Shown here: positions 8,070-16,093 of the stretch, piece after piece
How positions within the stretch are numbered: the stretch's first letter is position 1
Layout of the letters: every line of letters starts with the position of its first letter
NCBI RefSeq assembly: GCF_016859125.1
Contig: NZ_CP069338.1
Location: 2,108,001 to 2,172,000 of the forward strand
Length of the DNA: 64,000 bases
From: Archangium violaceum
GTDB taxonomy: Bacteria; Myxococcota; Myxococcia; Myxococcales; Myxococcaceae
Direction of reading: 5' to 3'
Notes under the pieces: generated by a model
Database searches by the model: none
Seen by the model: the letters and a program-made list of their open reading frames with translations, nothing else
What the model was told of the DNA's origin: nothing
Program-made: the position numbers and the translations under genes

Positions 8070-9014
8070 TCACAACGCATGGCGATCAAGCCAGCTCCGG
8101 ATGGCGCGCGCGATCTCATCAGGCGCGTCTTCAGGCGCATGGTGTCCCGCACGACCGAGCGGGACGATCTCGAGCGCCCGGAGCGTGCTTCGCGCCCACT
8201 CGACGATCTTCGGATCGTTGAGCCCGGTGTCCCCGAACGTCAGCAGGAGCGCTGGTTTCGCAGGCGTGTGCGCAAGCCACTCGCCGTAGCGCTCGATCAC
8301 CGCGGCGACGTCGGCGGGCTCGCCGTCGATGGGGATCTCTCGAGGCCACTGCAGCACCGGGCGCCGCGACGACGGATCCGGGTACGGGGCGTAGTACACG
8401 CCGCGGTCGCTCTCCGCGAGGCCGTGCTGGACGCCATTCGCGAGCGACCGCGCGAGGAACTCGTTCTGCTCGAGCACCAGCTTCTCGCCGACCCCTGGCG
8501 TGCGCAAGGCGCGGAACAGTTGCTCGCCCTGAGGAGCCCAGTCACTCCAGTGCATCGGCCGGAGGAACGTCTCGAATACGACCACGCCGCGCACGCGCTC
8601 CGGGTGCCGCCGCGCCCAGTCCAGGGCGAGAACTCCCCCCCAGTCATAGCCGACGAGCACGACCTCGCGCAGGTCGAGCGCCGCGAACCACGCATCGAGG
8701 TACCGCGCATGATCCGCGAATCGATAGGCGATGTCGGGCTTGCCCGAGCTCCCCATCCCGATGAGGTCGGGCGCGAAGCACCGGCCGCGGCCGGCGAGCT
8801 GGGGGAGCACGTTGCGCCACACGTGCGAGGAAGTGGGGTTCCCGTGCAGGAACACGATCGGCGAGCCGGTCCCGGCCTCTCGGTAGAAGATGAACGAGTC
8901 GAGGACATTGATGTGATGGGCCGTGGACATGGGAGTGCTCCGAGAAAGAAGAGGAGTGGGGGTGTGGCACGCGGCGAGCGCGCCCGCGACGAACCAGCCG
9001 AGCAACCTGTGCAT
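8070..9014 (-). CDS. Alpha/beta hydrolase, haloalkane dehalogenase-like
   Basis: About 314 residues from the ATG at 9014. The core matches haloalkane dehalogenases: FLHGNPTSSHVWRN carries the halide-binding Asn, VLVGYDWGG places the nucleophile Asp followed by the halide-binding Trp, and AGHHAPEDAPDEI gives the catalytic His. Substrate class cannot be read; other Asp-nucleophile hydrolases (epoxide hydrolases, fluoroacetate dehalogenase) share parts of this pattern. The start at 9014 gives an N-terminal segment LLGWFVAGALAAC that looks like a lipoprotein signal. An ATG at 8930, preceded by GGAG at good spacing, would give a plain 286-residue cytoplasmic enzyme. Divergent from a LysR gene (67 bp apart), its likely regulator. 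Confidence 0.78.
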   Translation of the reverse strand: MHRLLGWFVAGALAACHTPTPLLSRSTPMSTAHHINVLDSFIFYREAGTGSPIVFLHGNPTSSHVWRNVLPQLAGRGRCFAPDLIGMGSSGKPDIAYRFADHARYLDAWFAALDLREVVLVGYDWGGVLALDWARRHPERVRGVVVFETFLRPMHWSDWAPQGEQLFRALRTPGVGEKLVLEQNEFLARSLANGVQHGLAESDRGVYYAPYPDPSSRRPVLQWPREIPIDGEPADVAAVIERYGEWLAHTPAKPALLLTFGDTGLNDPKIVEWARSTLRALEIVPLGRAGHHAPEDAPDEIARAIRSWLDRHAL

Positions 9015-9081
9015 GCCCGCATCATGAGGCCGGTGAGTCCTCCCTGTTAGTGATGATGGGTGAGCAGTAAGCTCACCCGCC

Positions 9082-10002
9082 GTGAGCATTCCGATCGCCT
9101 CCCTCGACCTCAACCTCCTCCTGATGCTCCACACCGTCCTCACCGAGCGCAGCGTGGCGCGCGCGGCCGAGCGGCTTCACGTCACGCCGTCCGCGATCAG
9201 CAACGGCCTCGCACGCCTCCGCTCCGCGCTCGGAGATCCGCTCGTGACGCGCAAGGGCCGCGGCATCGTCCCCACGCCGCGCGCGGTCGCGCTCGCGCCC
9301 GCCATCGCACGCGGCCTGCGGGAGCTGGAGCTGGCGATCCACGAGGCCCCGTTCGAGCCGGCGAGCTGCACGCGCTCCTTCACCCTCGCCGTCGCCGATG
9401 CGGGTCAGCTCACCTGGGTACCGCGGATCGCCGCCTCGATGGCCGCGGAGATGCCGAAGGCGCACCTCTCGGTGGTCGGCATCGACTCGCTCGTCTCGCT
9501 CGGCGACTTGACCTCGTCCGCGGTCGATCTGCACATCGGCCTCGCCGGACGGGGCTCGGGCCTGCACATCGCGCCACTGCTGGACGAGCGCACCGTCCTC
9601 GTGGCCCGCCGAGCCCACCCCGCGCTCGGCAAGCGCCTGTCCGCGCGCGAGCTCGGCACGCTCCGGCATGTCGGCGTGGAGATGGTACCGGGCAAGGGCT
9701 TCCGGGATCTCGTCGGCGTCGCGTACGCGCGCTCAGGCGTCCGCCGCCAGCTCGCGATGACGGTGCCCTCGTTCACGGCCGCCGCCGCGGTCGTGGCCGC
9801 GACCGATCTCGTCGCGACGCTCCCGGAGTCGCTCTTCGCCGGGTTGGGCACACGTCTGGGCGTGCGCACCGTCAACGCTCCGGTCCCCGCGCACTCCGTG
9901 AAGATCGCGATGTGTTGGCACGATCGCACCCATGCCGACCCCGCGGCACGGGGCTTTCGCGAGCTTGTCCGGCGTGCGGTCCTGGCCGCGAGACAGGCCT
10001 GA
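9082..10002 (+). CDS. LysR-family transcriptional regulator (NodD-like)
   Basis: 306 residues starting at GTG 9082. It begins with the NodD/PcpR-type opening SLDLNLLLMLHTVLTERSVA, with helix-turn-helix continuing ARAAERLHVTPSAISNGLARLR, and has an effector-binding domain from about residue 90. It is divergent from the haloalkane dehalogenase-like gene, which it probably controls. The 67-bp shared promoter region is short enough for one bound regulator to affect both genes. No ligand can be inferred. Confidence 0.88.
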   Translation: MSIPIASLDLNLLLMLHTVLTERSVARAAERLHVTPSAISNGLARLRSALGDPLVTRKGRGIVPTPRAVALAPAIARGLRELELAIHEAPFEPASCTRSFTLAVADAGQLTWVPRIAASMAAEMPKAHLSVVGIDSLVSLGDLTSSAVDLHIGLAGRGSGLHIAPLLDERTVLVARRAHPALGKRLSARELGTLRHVGVEMVPGKGFRDLVGVAYARSGVRRQLAMTVPSFTAAAAVVAATDLVATLPESLFAGLGTRLGVRTVNAPVPAHSVKIAMCWHDRTHADPAARGFRELVRRAVLAARQA

Positions 10003-10283
10003 CGTGGCCCTACCCCGCCACGGTCAGCACCCCCTTGCCCGGATCCGAAGCCTCCCGTCTTCTCGAAGAGCGCCTCCACGTCCACCGCGGGGGGCGGGCC
10101 ACTCGCCGAGCCGTAGCCCACCAGACGCTTTCATGGCACGTCCCCGCAACAGGCCCCCCACGGCTTCGCACACCGCCCAGACAGCGAAGCTCCCTTGAAA
10201 ATCTCCAGCGGCATCACAGCGGCCTCAAGTTCAAGAGCGCGGAAGGAGCCCGGGTCGTAGATAGTGACGCAGAAAGGACATCC

Positions 10284-11900
10284 ATGACCTCCCTCGACGA
10301 CATCTTCCCCACGGACGAACAGATTCCCGCCAGCGTGCGGCTCCCCGGGTACCTCGAGCAGCGCGAGTACCTCGTTGGAGGCAAGCTTCGGGTCTGGGAA
10401 GGCGAGCTCAACCCCGTGCAGAGCCCGGTCTTCGTGAAAACGCCCCGGGGATTGGAGCCCAAGGTCATCGGCGCCACGCCGCTGCTCACCTCGCGGGAGT
10501 CGCTCGAGGCGCTGGAGGCCGCGGTGAAGGCCTACGACAACGGCCGCGGCGTCTGGCCGAGCATGCGCGTCGCCGAGCGCATCGAGCACGTCGAGCGCTT
10601 CCTCGTGGCCATGCGCGCGCAGCGCACCGCGGTGGTGAACCTGCTGATGTGGGAGATTGGAAAGACGCAGGCCGACTCCGAGAAGGAGTTCGACCGCACG
10701 GTGGACCTCATCGTGGAGACCATCCGCGCGCTCAAGGAGCTGGACCGCACCTCGTCCCGCTTCGTGCAGGATCAGGGCATCATGGCGCAGATCCGCCGGG
10801 CGCCCCTGGGCGTGGCGCTGTGCATGGGCCCGTACAACTATCCGCTCAACGAGACCTTCAGCACGCTCTTCCCCGCCCTGCTCATGGGCAACGCGGTCGT
10901 CTTCAAGCCGGCGAAGTTCGGCGTGCTGCTCATCCGCCCGCTGCTGGAGGCGTTCCGCGACAGCTTCCCGCCGGGCGTCATCAACATCATCTACGGCCGG
11001 GGCCGCGAGACGGTGGGCGCGCTGATGGAGAGCGGCAAGGTGGACGTCTTCGCCTTCATTGGCACCAACAAGGGCGCCAGCGAGCTCAAGCGCATGCACC
11101 CGCGGCCGCACCGCCTGAAGGCCGTGCTCGGGCTGGATGCGAAGAACCCGGCCATCATTCTCGAGGACGCGGACCTCGATAACGCCGTGAAGGAGTGCAT
11201 CACCGGCACGCTGTCCTTCAACGGGCAGCGGTGCACGGCGCTCAAGGTGCTCCTGGTGCACCGGCGCATCGTCGAGCCGTTCCTCGAGCGCTTCACCGCC
11301 GCGGTGGACCGCCTCAAGCCCGGCATGCCCTGGGACCCGGGCGTCGCACTCACCCCGCTGCCCGAGCCTGGCAAGACGGCCTACCTGAAGGGCCTGGTCG
11401 ATGACGCCGTGGCGAAGGGCGCCCGCGTCGTCAACCAACTCGGTGGGCGGACGAACCAGTCGTACTACTCACCCGCCGTGGTGTACCCGGTGACGAGCGA
11501 GATGCGCCTGGCGACCGAGGAGCAGTTCGGCCCGGTCATTCCGGTGATGGTCTTCGACGAGGACGAGGAGGTCATCCGCTACGTCGTCAACTCCAACTTC
11601 GGCCAGCAGCTGAGCATCTTCGGCAAGGACTCCGCGCGCATCGGGAAGCTCATCGACGCGTTCTCCAACCAGGTGGGCCGCATCAACCTCAACTGCCAGT
11701 GCCAGCGCGGGCCGGACACGTTCCCCTTCAACGGCCGCAAGGACTCCGCCGAGGGCACGCTGTCGGTGGCGGATGCGCTGCGGGTGTTCTCGATCCGCAC
11801 GCTCGTCGCGGCGAAGACGACGACCGAGAACACCACGCTGGTGCAGTCCATCCTCACCCGCCGCGAGTCGGACTTCCTCACCACCGACTTCCTCTTCTAG
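10284..11900 (+). CDS. gapN: NADP-dependent glyceraldehyde-3-phosphate dehydrogenase (GapN-type aldehyde dehydrogenase)
   Basis: 538 residues of the aldehyde dehydrogenase superfamily. The Rossmann region has LCMGPYNYPLNET and VVFKPAKFG. The catalytic cysteine is Cys317 in FNGQRCTALK. The sequence around it is closest to the non-phosphorylating GAPDH (GapN) group, which oxidises glyceraldehyde 3-phosphate straight to 3-phosphoglycerate and makes NADPH. One oddity: the residue 34 before the cysteine, where most aldehyde dehydrogenases have the general-base Glu of ELGG, is Gly283 in GLDAKNP. The start at 10284 follows AGAAAGGA. The frame is open far upstream but that part is antisense/shadow of the LysR gene. 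The 280 bp before it hold no gene I can support. Confidence 0.85.
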   Translation: MTSLDDIFPTDEQIPASVRLPGYLEQREYLVGGKLRVWEGELNPVQSPVFVKTPRGLEPKVIGATPLLTSRESLEALEAAVKAYDNGRGVWPSMRVAERIEHVERFLVAMRAQRTAVVNLLMWEIGKTQADSEKEFDRTVDLIVETIRALKELDRTSSRFVQDQGIMAQIRRAPLGVALCMGPYNYPLNETFSTLFPALLMGNAVVFKPAKFGVLLIRPLLEAFRDSFPPGVINIIYGRGRETVGALMESGKVDVFAFIGTNKGASELKRMHPRPHRLKAVLGLDAKNPAIILEDADLDNAVKECITGTLSFNGQRCTALKVLLVHRRIVEPFLERFTAAVDRLKPGMPWDPGVALTPLPEPGKTAYLKGLVDDAVAKGARVVNQLGGRTNQSYYSPAVVYPVTSEMRLATEEQFGPVIPVMVFDEDEEVIRYVVNSNFGQQLSIFGKDSARIGKLIDAFSNQVGRINLNCQCQRGPDTFPFNGRKDSAEGTLSVADALRVFSIRTLVAAKTTTENTTLVQSILTRRESDFLTTDFLF

Positions 11901-11910
11901 CGAGGGGAAG

Positions 11911-13773
11911 TCACCACAGCAGCGACGCCAGCCCGGCGAGTCCCACGAAGAGGAAGTAGAGCGACTCGCCGGCGATGAGCCCACCGCCCACCAGCGACGT
12001 GGTGCTCATGTCCTCCGGCAGCGTCTCGCCCTCGCCGGGCGAGCCCGCCACATGCGGCGCCGGCTTCCGCGCCAGCGTGTTCCACAGCGAGGACACGATG
12101 CCGCCCGCGCCGAACCACAGCGCCGCGGGCAGGGTCACGAAGGCGCCGAACGACGAGGCGTAGGGGCTCGCCAGCAGCAACGAGTCCATCGTCCACCCCA
12201 CCGCGTAACCCGCGCGCGAGCCCTTCACGTAGGCCTGGTAGCGCGCGTTGCGCTTGAGCAGCTTGCGCGCCACCTCGATGGTGAAGCCGAGCACCAGGCC
12301 CAGCAGCAGCGCCTTCACCGTGTAGTCCGACAACGTGCCCAGGCTGCGGATGGCGCCCACGAACTTGTACGTCATCGCCGAGCTCCACTGGCCCACGTCG
12401 ACGTTCGGGAGGTCGATCTGGTTGATGGCCAGCACCGGATAGGCGCTCATGAAGACCTTCGCCAGTCCCACGCACAGCACCGAGCCCATCACGATGCCAA
12501 TCACCTGATAGCGGAACTGGATGGTGCGGTTGGTGCCCAGGCGCCAGCCCGTGGAGCGATCCTGCTGCATGTCACAGCCCACCGACGTGGAGATGAGCAG
12601 GATGCTCGAGGCCATCAACCCCACCACCGGGTTCCTCAGCCCGAGCAGCGACATCAGCAGCACCGAGATGACGAAGGCGCTGGAGATGGGGTTCTGGTCG
12701 GTGATGCCGTAGGAGATGCCGTTGATGAGCACGAAGAGCAGCGACAGCCCCATGCCGAAGAGGATGAAGCCCAACGGCTGATTCAGCAGGTACGTGGCCA
12801 CCCACACCACCGCCACGGCCCAGAAGACCACCCAGGCCAGCAGCCTCGGCAGGTTCACCTGCTTCCACGCGGGCACCTCGTCGGGCGGAGCCTTCACCCG
12901 GTTGCGAACCCGCTCGACCGCCTGCACCGCCAGGAGCGACAGGTCCACCACCGCCGCGCCGCAAATCATGGCCAGACCGATGATGAAACCAATCTTGCGG
13001 AACGGCTCCTGCGCGCCCAGCCAGCCAATCTCCCGGAGATAGGGCGTGAAGGCCGCGCCGACGAGCCCGCCGAGGATGGCCGGCACGGTGATGCGGCTGC
13101 CCACCACCATGCCCGCGCCCACCGTGGAGCCGCTCAAGCCGATGGAGCCCAGGGCAGCGACGTGCTCGGTGAGCCCCGCCACCATCGCGCCCAGGCCGGT
13201 GCCACCACCCAGCTTGGCGATGGAGACCTTCAGCAGGCGCTTGTCGGTGAGCGCCCGGAGGATGTTGGCCACCGCGTAGCCCGAGGGATAGTCGAGCTGC
13301 AACCGGTCCACGAGCAGCGGCGTGTAGAGCATGCCCACGCCCACGCCGAACATGCCCACGCAGCCCACGAAGAGCATCAGGTGCCAGGCCGCCGGCTGCG
13401 GCATGCCCAACCACACCATGGCCTGGATGAGCACGGACATGGCGCACATCGAGGCCACCGAGGCGGCCATCGTCTGCATGTAGTTGGCGCCGTGTTTGCC
13501 CTCGGGGCCATAGCCATAGGTGACGGCGCTGCCGAGGATGCCGGCCAGCACCTGCCCGCCCACGAAGAAGCCCAGGCTGAAGTTCATGTACGAGGCGGCG
13601 ATACCGCCCAGCGGCCCGAGCACGAAGATGGCCACCGCGCTCAGCAGCAGGTGGAACTTCCACGTGCCCGGCGCGGGCAACCAACCAAAGCGAGGCGCAC
13701 TGCCCTCGGAGAAGTCACCAGGGGATGCCGGGGGCGGAGGAGAGGATGGGAGCGGTGAGACGGACTGAGCCAT
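11911..13773 (-). CDS. OPT-family oligopeptide transporter
   Basis: About 620 residues from ATG 13773, with 14 or so hydrophobic segments, so an inner-membrane carrier. Family signs include GLGFFVGGQ-like SLGFFVGGQVLAGILGSAVTYG near the N-terminus, YPSGYAVANILRALTD, and the SVGCDMQQDRSTGWRLGTNR loop typical of bacterial OPT proteins. These are proton-coupled importers of small peptides or metal chelates; substrate unknown. The N-terminus is a Pro/Ser-rich cytoplasmic stretch of about 30 residues. It is convergent with gapN (10 bp between stops) and divergent from a small exported protein. An upstream TTG at 13794 is a less likely start. Confidence 0.88.
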   Translation of the reverse strand: MAQSVSPLPSSPPPPASPGDFSEGSAPRFGWLPAPGTWKFHLLLSAVAIFVLGPLGGIAASYMNFSLGFFVGGQVLAGILGSAVTYGYGPEGKHGANYMQTMAASVASMCAMSVLIQAMVWLGMPQPAAWHLMLFVGCVGMFGVGVGMLYTPLLVDRLQLDYPSGYAVANILRALTDKRLLKVSIAKLGGGTGLGAMVAGLTEHVAALGSIGLSGSTVGAGMVVGSRITVPAILGGLVGAAFTPYLREIGWLGAQEPFRKIGFIIGLAMICGAAVVDLSLLAVQAVERVRNRVKAPPDEVPAWKQVNLPRLLAWVVFWAVAVVWVATYLLNQPLGFILFGMGLSLLFVLINGISYGITDQNPISSAFVISVLLMSLLGLRNPVVGLMASSILLISTSVGCDMQQDRSTGWRLGTNRTIQFRYQVIGIVMGSVLCVGLAKVFMSAYPVLAINQIDLPNVDVGQWSSAMTYKFVGAIRSLGTLSDYTVKALLLGLVLGFTIEVARKLLKRNARYQAYVKGSRAGYAVGWTMDSLLLASPYASSFGAFVTLPAALWFGAGGIVSSLWNTLARKPAPHVAGSPGEGETLPEDMSTTSLVGGGLIAGESLYFLFVGLAGLASLLW

Positions 13774-13806
13774 GGGAGGTGTAGGGTAGCCCAAGGAGAG
13801 AGAACC

Positions 13807-14079
13807 ATGGACACCAACACCCGCCGCAACATCCTGTTCGCACTCACGTTCCTGGCCGGCTGCGCGGTCTCCCAGGTGCGCTGGCTGCCCCCCGCGCTCG
13901 CGCAGTCGGAGACGAGCATTCCGCGCTGGGACTACTACTGCATGCGGCCAGAAATGCCGCTCAACCGCATGGATCCGCGAGACCTCACGCCGCAGCTCCA
14001 GGCCGCGGGCCTACAGGGTTGGGAGCTCGTCACCATCGACAGTTACCGCAACTACTGCTTCAAACGCCCCCTGCGCTGA
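13807..14079 (+). CDS. Small exported protein, DUF4177-like
   Basis: 90 residues with an N-terminal signal or anchor (ILFALTFLAGCAVSQVRWLPPALAQ; the AGC could act as a lipobox, the ALAQ as a signal peptidase I site). The mature part has WDYYCMR...LQAAGLQGWELVTIDSYRNYCFKRP, the short beta-alpha-beta shape with GWELV seen in DUF4177-like proteins. A strong ribosome binding site (AAGGAGAG) precedes the ATG. Divergent from the OPT transporter with 33 bp between starts. Function unknown. Confidence 0.75.
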   Translation: MDTNTRRNILFALTFLAGCAVSQVRWLPPALAQSETSIPRWDYYCMRPEMPLNRMDPRDLTPQLQAAGLQGWELVTIDSYRNYCFKRPLR

Positions 14080-14209
14080 GCACGCCCGCTGCTCTCCTGC
14101 TCGCCCTCCCTTCGCCCGAGCACCGAGACACGGGTGGAACCTTGCTCGATGGGCCATGCCGGGCTGCCTACCTTGGAGCGGGAAGGGAGTTCGAGAGGAG
14201 GGGGAACGG

Positions 14210-15076
14210 ATGAGGTGGCAAGGGGGTCGCCGTAGCTCGAACATCGAGGACCGGCGCGGCATGGGCGTGGGGCGCCCGCTGGTGGTGGGTGGCGGTGCCG
14301 CGACACTCGTGGTCGCCCTCTTGATGATGCTGTTCGGCGGCGATCCCGGAACCGTCCTGTCCGGGGGAGGCCCCGCGATGGGGCCCGGCACCGGCGGCGC
14401 TGGCAGGCCGGTGGACTCCGCTCAGGCGCAGCTCGAGGACTTTGCCTCCGTCGTGCTCGCGGACACCGAGGACACCTGGCCGGACCTGCTCCTGCCCCTG
14501 GGCGTGCGCTACGTCGAGCCACACCTCGTCCTCTTCTCGGACGCGGTGGAGTCCGCCTGTGGCGTCCAGGAGAGCGCGGTGGGGCCCTTCTACTGCCCGC
14601 TGGACGAGCGCGTGTACCTGGACCTCGGCTTCTTCCAGGAGCTGGACCAGCGCTTCGAGGCTCCCGGCGACTTCGCGCGCGCCTACGTGGTGGCGCACGA
14701 GGTGGGGCACCATGTGCAGAACCTGCTCGGCATCTCCAAACGCGTCCAGGCGATGCGGACCCAGTCCCCCGAGGACGCCAACGCCTTGTCCGTGCTGCAG
14801 GAGCTGCAAGCGGACTGCTTCGCCGGCATCTGGGCCCACCACGCGCAGCGTCAGCGCCAGGTGCTCGAGCGGGGAGACGTCGAGGAGGGGCTGACCGCGG
14901 CCTCGGCCGTGGGTGACGACACGCTGCAGCGGCGCGCCCGGGGCCGGGTCGTCCCCGAGTCCTTCACCCACGGCTCCTCGGAGCAACGCGCCTTCTGGTT
15001 CCGCCGGGGGTTCGAGCAGGGCACCGTCGAGGCGTGCGACACCTTCGGCGAGGACGCGCCCGGCCGGACACGGTGA
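14210..15076 (+). CDS. Neutral zinc metallopeptidase (YpfJ family)
   Basis: 288 residues. Residues 1-20 are basic (MRWQGGRRSSNIEDRRG), as in YpfJ proteins, followed by one membrane segment (LVVGGGAATLVVALLMMLFGG), so a membrane-anchored periplasmic or extracytoplasmic enzyme. The active site is AYVVAHEVGHHVQNLLG with the HExxH zinc ligands, and the downstream ELQADCFAG supplies the Glu third ligand. The tail GSSEQRAFWFRRGFEQG is also typical. Start chosen at 14210 because it gives the conserved basic opening; GAGGAGGGGG lies just upstream. Substrates unknown. It stands alone between unrelated genes. Confidence 0.9.
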   Translation: MRWQGGRRSSNIEDRRGMGVGRPLVVGGGAATLVVALLMMLFGGDPGTVLSGGGPAMGPGTGGAGRPVDSAQAQLEDFASVVLADTEDTWPDLLLPLGVRYVEPHLVLFSDAVESACGVQESAVGPFYCPLDERVYLDLGFFQELDQRFEAPGDFARAYVVAHEVGHHVQNLLGISKRVQAMRTQSPEDANALSVLQELQADCFAGIWAHHAQRQRQVLERGDVEEGLTAASAVGDDTLQRRARGRVVPESFTHGSSEQRAFWFRRGFEQGTVEACDTFGEDAPGRTR

Positions 15077-15100
15077 GACGCGCCCGCGGGGCTCCGCGTC

Positions 15101-15589
15101 TCAGATGCGCGTGAAGGACCAGCTCACCGCGTGGCCGTCGGCGTAGGGCATGACGCCGTGGAAGGACCGCGGGTCGCCGTCGAACACCAGCGGCAGGAAG
15201 TGGCGGTCCCCATCCCAGAGCGGCAGGCTCATGATGTCCTTCACCGGGACCCAGGAGAGCGTCCCCTCCGCGTTGCGCTCGTAGGGCGTGCCCTCGAAGC
15301 GGTCGATGCGGAAGACGAAGCCGAGCCAGTCCTCTCCCTTCGGGCCGAAGCCGGGCCAGCTGATGGTGCCTCGCAGCGTCAGCTCCGTGCACTCGATGCC
15401 CGCCTCCTCGCGAATCTCCCGGCGCATGCAGGAGACCACGTCCTCGCCGGGCTCCATCTTCCCGCCGAGCCCGTTGTACTTGCCGAGGTGCGCATCGTTC
15501 TGACGCGCATTGCGATGGATGAGCAGCACCTTCGTCCCGTCCGGGGACATGACGTAGCCGAGCGTGCCAATGATGGGCGTGTAGCGCAT
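15101..15589 (-). CDS. Nudix hydrolase (MutT/8-oxo-dGTP diphosphatase-like)
   Basis: 162 residues. A full Nudix box is present at about residues 37-59 (GGKMEPGEDVVSCMRREIREEAGIE), giving the Mg-binding REIREEAG glutamates. The opening MRYTPIIGTLGYVMSPDGTKVLLIHRN and the segment GKYNGLGGK are typical of bacterial 8-oxo-dGTP diphosphatase-like proteins of this size. It would hydrolyse a nucleoside diphosphate-linked compound, perhaps sanitising oxidised dGTP. The start at 15589 is chosen because the upstream open frame (to 15742) lacks protein character. Confidence 0.88.
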   Translation of the reverse strand: MRYTPIIGTLGYVMSPDGTKVLLIHRNARQNDAHLGKYNGLGGKMEPGEDVVSCMRREIREEAGIECTELTLRGTISWPGFGPKGEDWLGFVFRIDRFEGTPYERNAEGTLSWVPVKDIMSLPLWDGDRHFLPLVFDGDPRSFHGVMPYADGHAVSWSFTRI

Positions 15590-16093
15590 GGAGTGGCTCT
15601 TACCGCTCACGGAGCGCGCCGCAAGAAGGTAGCGGGTAGGTGACAGAGGGCCTACTGCCTCCGGCTCCCGGCCGGAGCCCTTCACGAGGTGTGAAGCACC
15701 ACACGCTTTTTCATCGAACCGAGATTCAAGCAAAACGTCCATTTCCTTTGAGCAAAAATCTTACGGAAAAAATACCGGGTTACGCTGTTTTTACTCGCAG
15801 TCGTGTTTCTCATTGTGTAGGGTGTGAGAGTCCAGGCAGAGCAGCTCCGCATTGGACCAGAGGGGGTTTCATCACGCTGCCACCCAGACCGGGCCCGCGC
15901 GGACTGACGTCAGTCTGCGGGGCGGTCTCGTGCGCTTGTCTGTTGCACCTACCGTTCCTGATGCTCGAGCCGCATTCCCAGGCGAGCCATCGGAACGGCG
16001 GTGACAGGTTTGCGTGCTCACGGGCGAGCAGATACGGGAGTGGTGTGCCCTCCAGCCATGACTCATGCGTCATAGACAAGGAAGGCCTCGAAC
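15590..16093. other. Intergenic region with AT-rich core, divergent promoter
   Basis: About 500 bp between the divergent Nudix and secreted-protein genes with no supported gene. A short GC-rich inverted repeat (CTCCGGC / GCCGGAG) lies near 15658-15677. An AT-rich core runs from about 15700 to 15830, unusual for this genome, and contains a loose -35/-10 pair (TTGAGC, 17 bp, AATACC at about 15748-15776) reading toward the secreted-protein gene. The long leader that would follow may hold a regulatory RNA, but I see no recognisable riboswitch. Confidence 0.4.

Noticed and set aside
10130-10150. Sigma-54-like sequence TGGCAC-N5-CGCA
   Set aside because: The -12 element has a mismatch in the key TTGC, and there is no nearby enhancer-like repeat. 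It is likely a chance match in GC-rich DNA.
9060-10283. Upstream extension of the GapN frame
   Set aside because: The frame is open through the LysR gene but reads as Arg/Pro-rich noise; aldehyde dehydrogenase homology begins at the ATG at 10284 with its own ribosome site.
15640-16093. Open frames on both strands in the 500-bp intergenic region
   Set aside because: They lack ribosome sites and protein-like composition and cross the AT-rich core; no homology was recognised.
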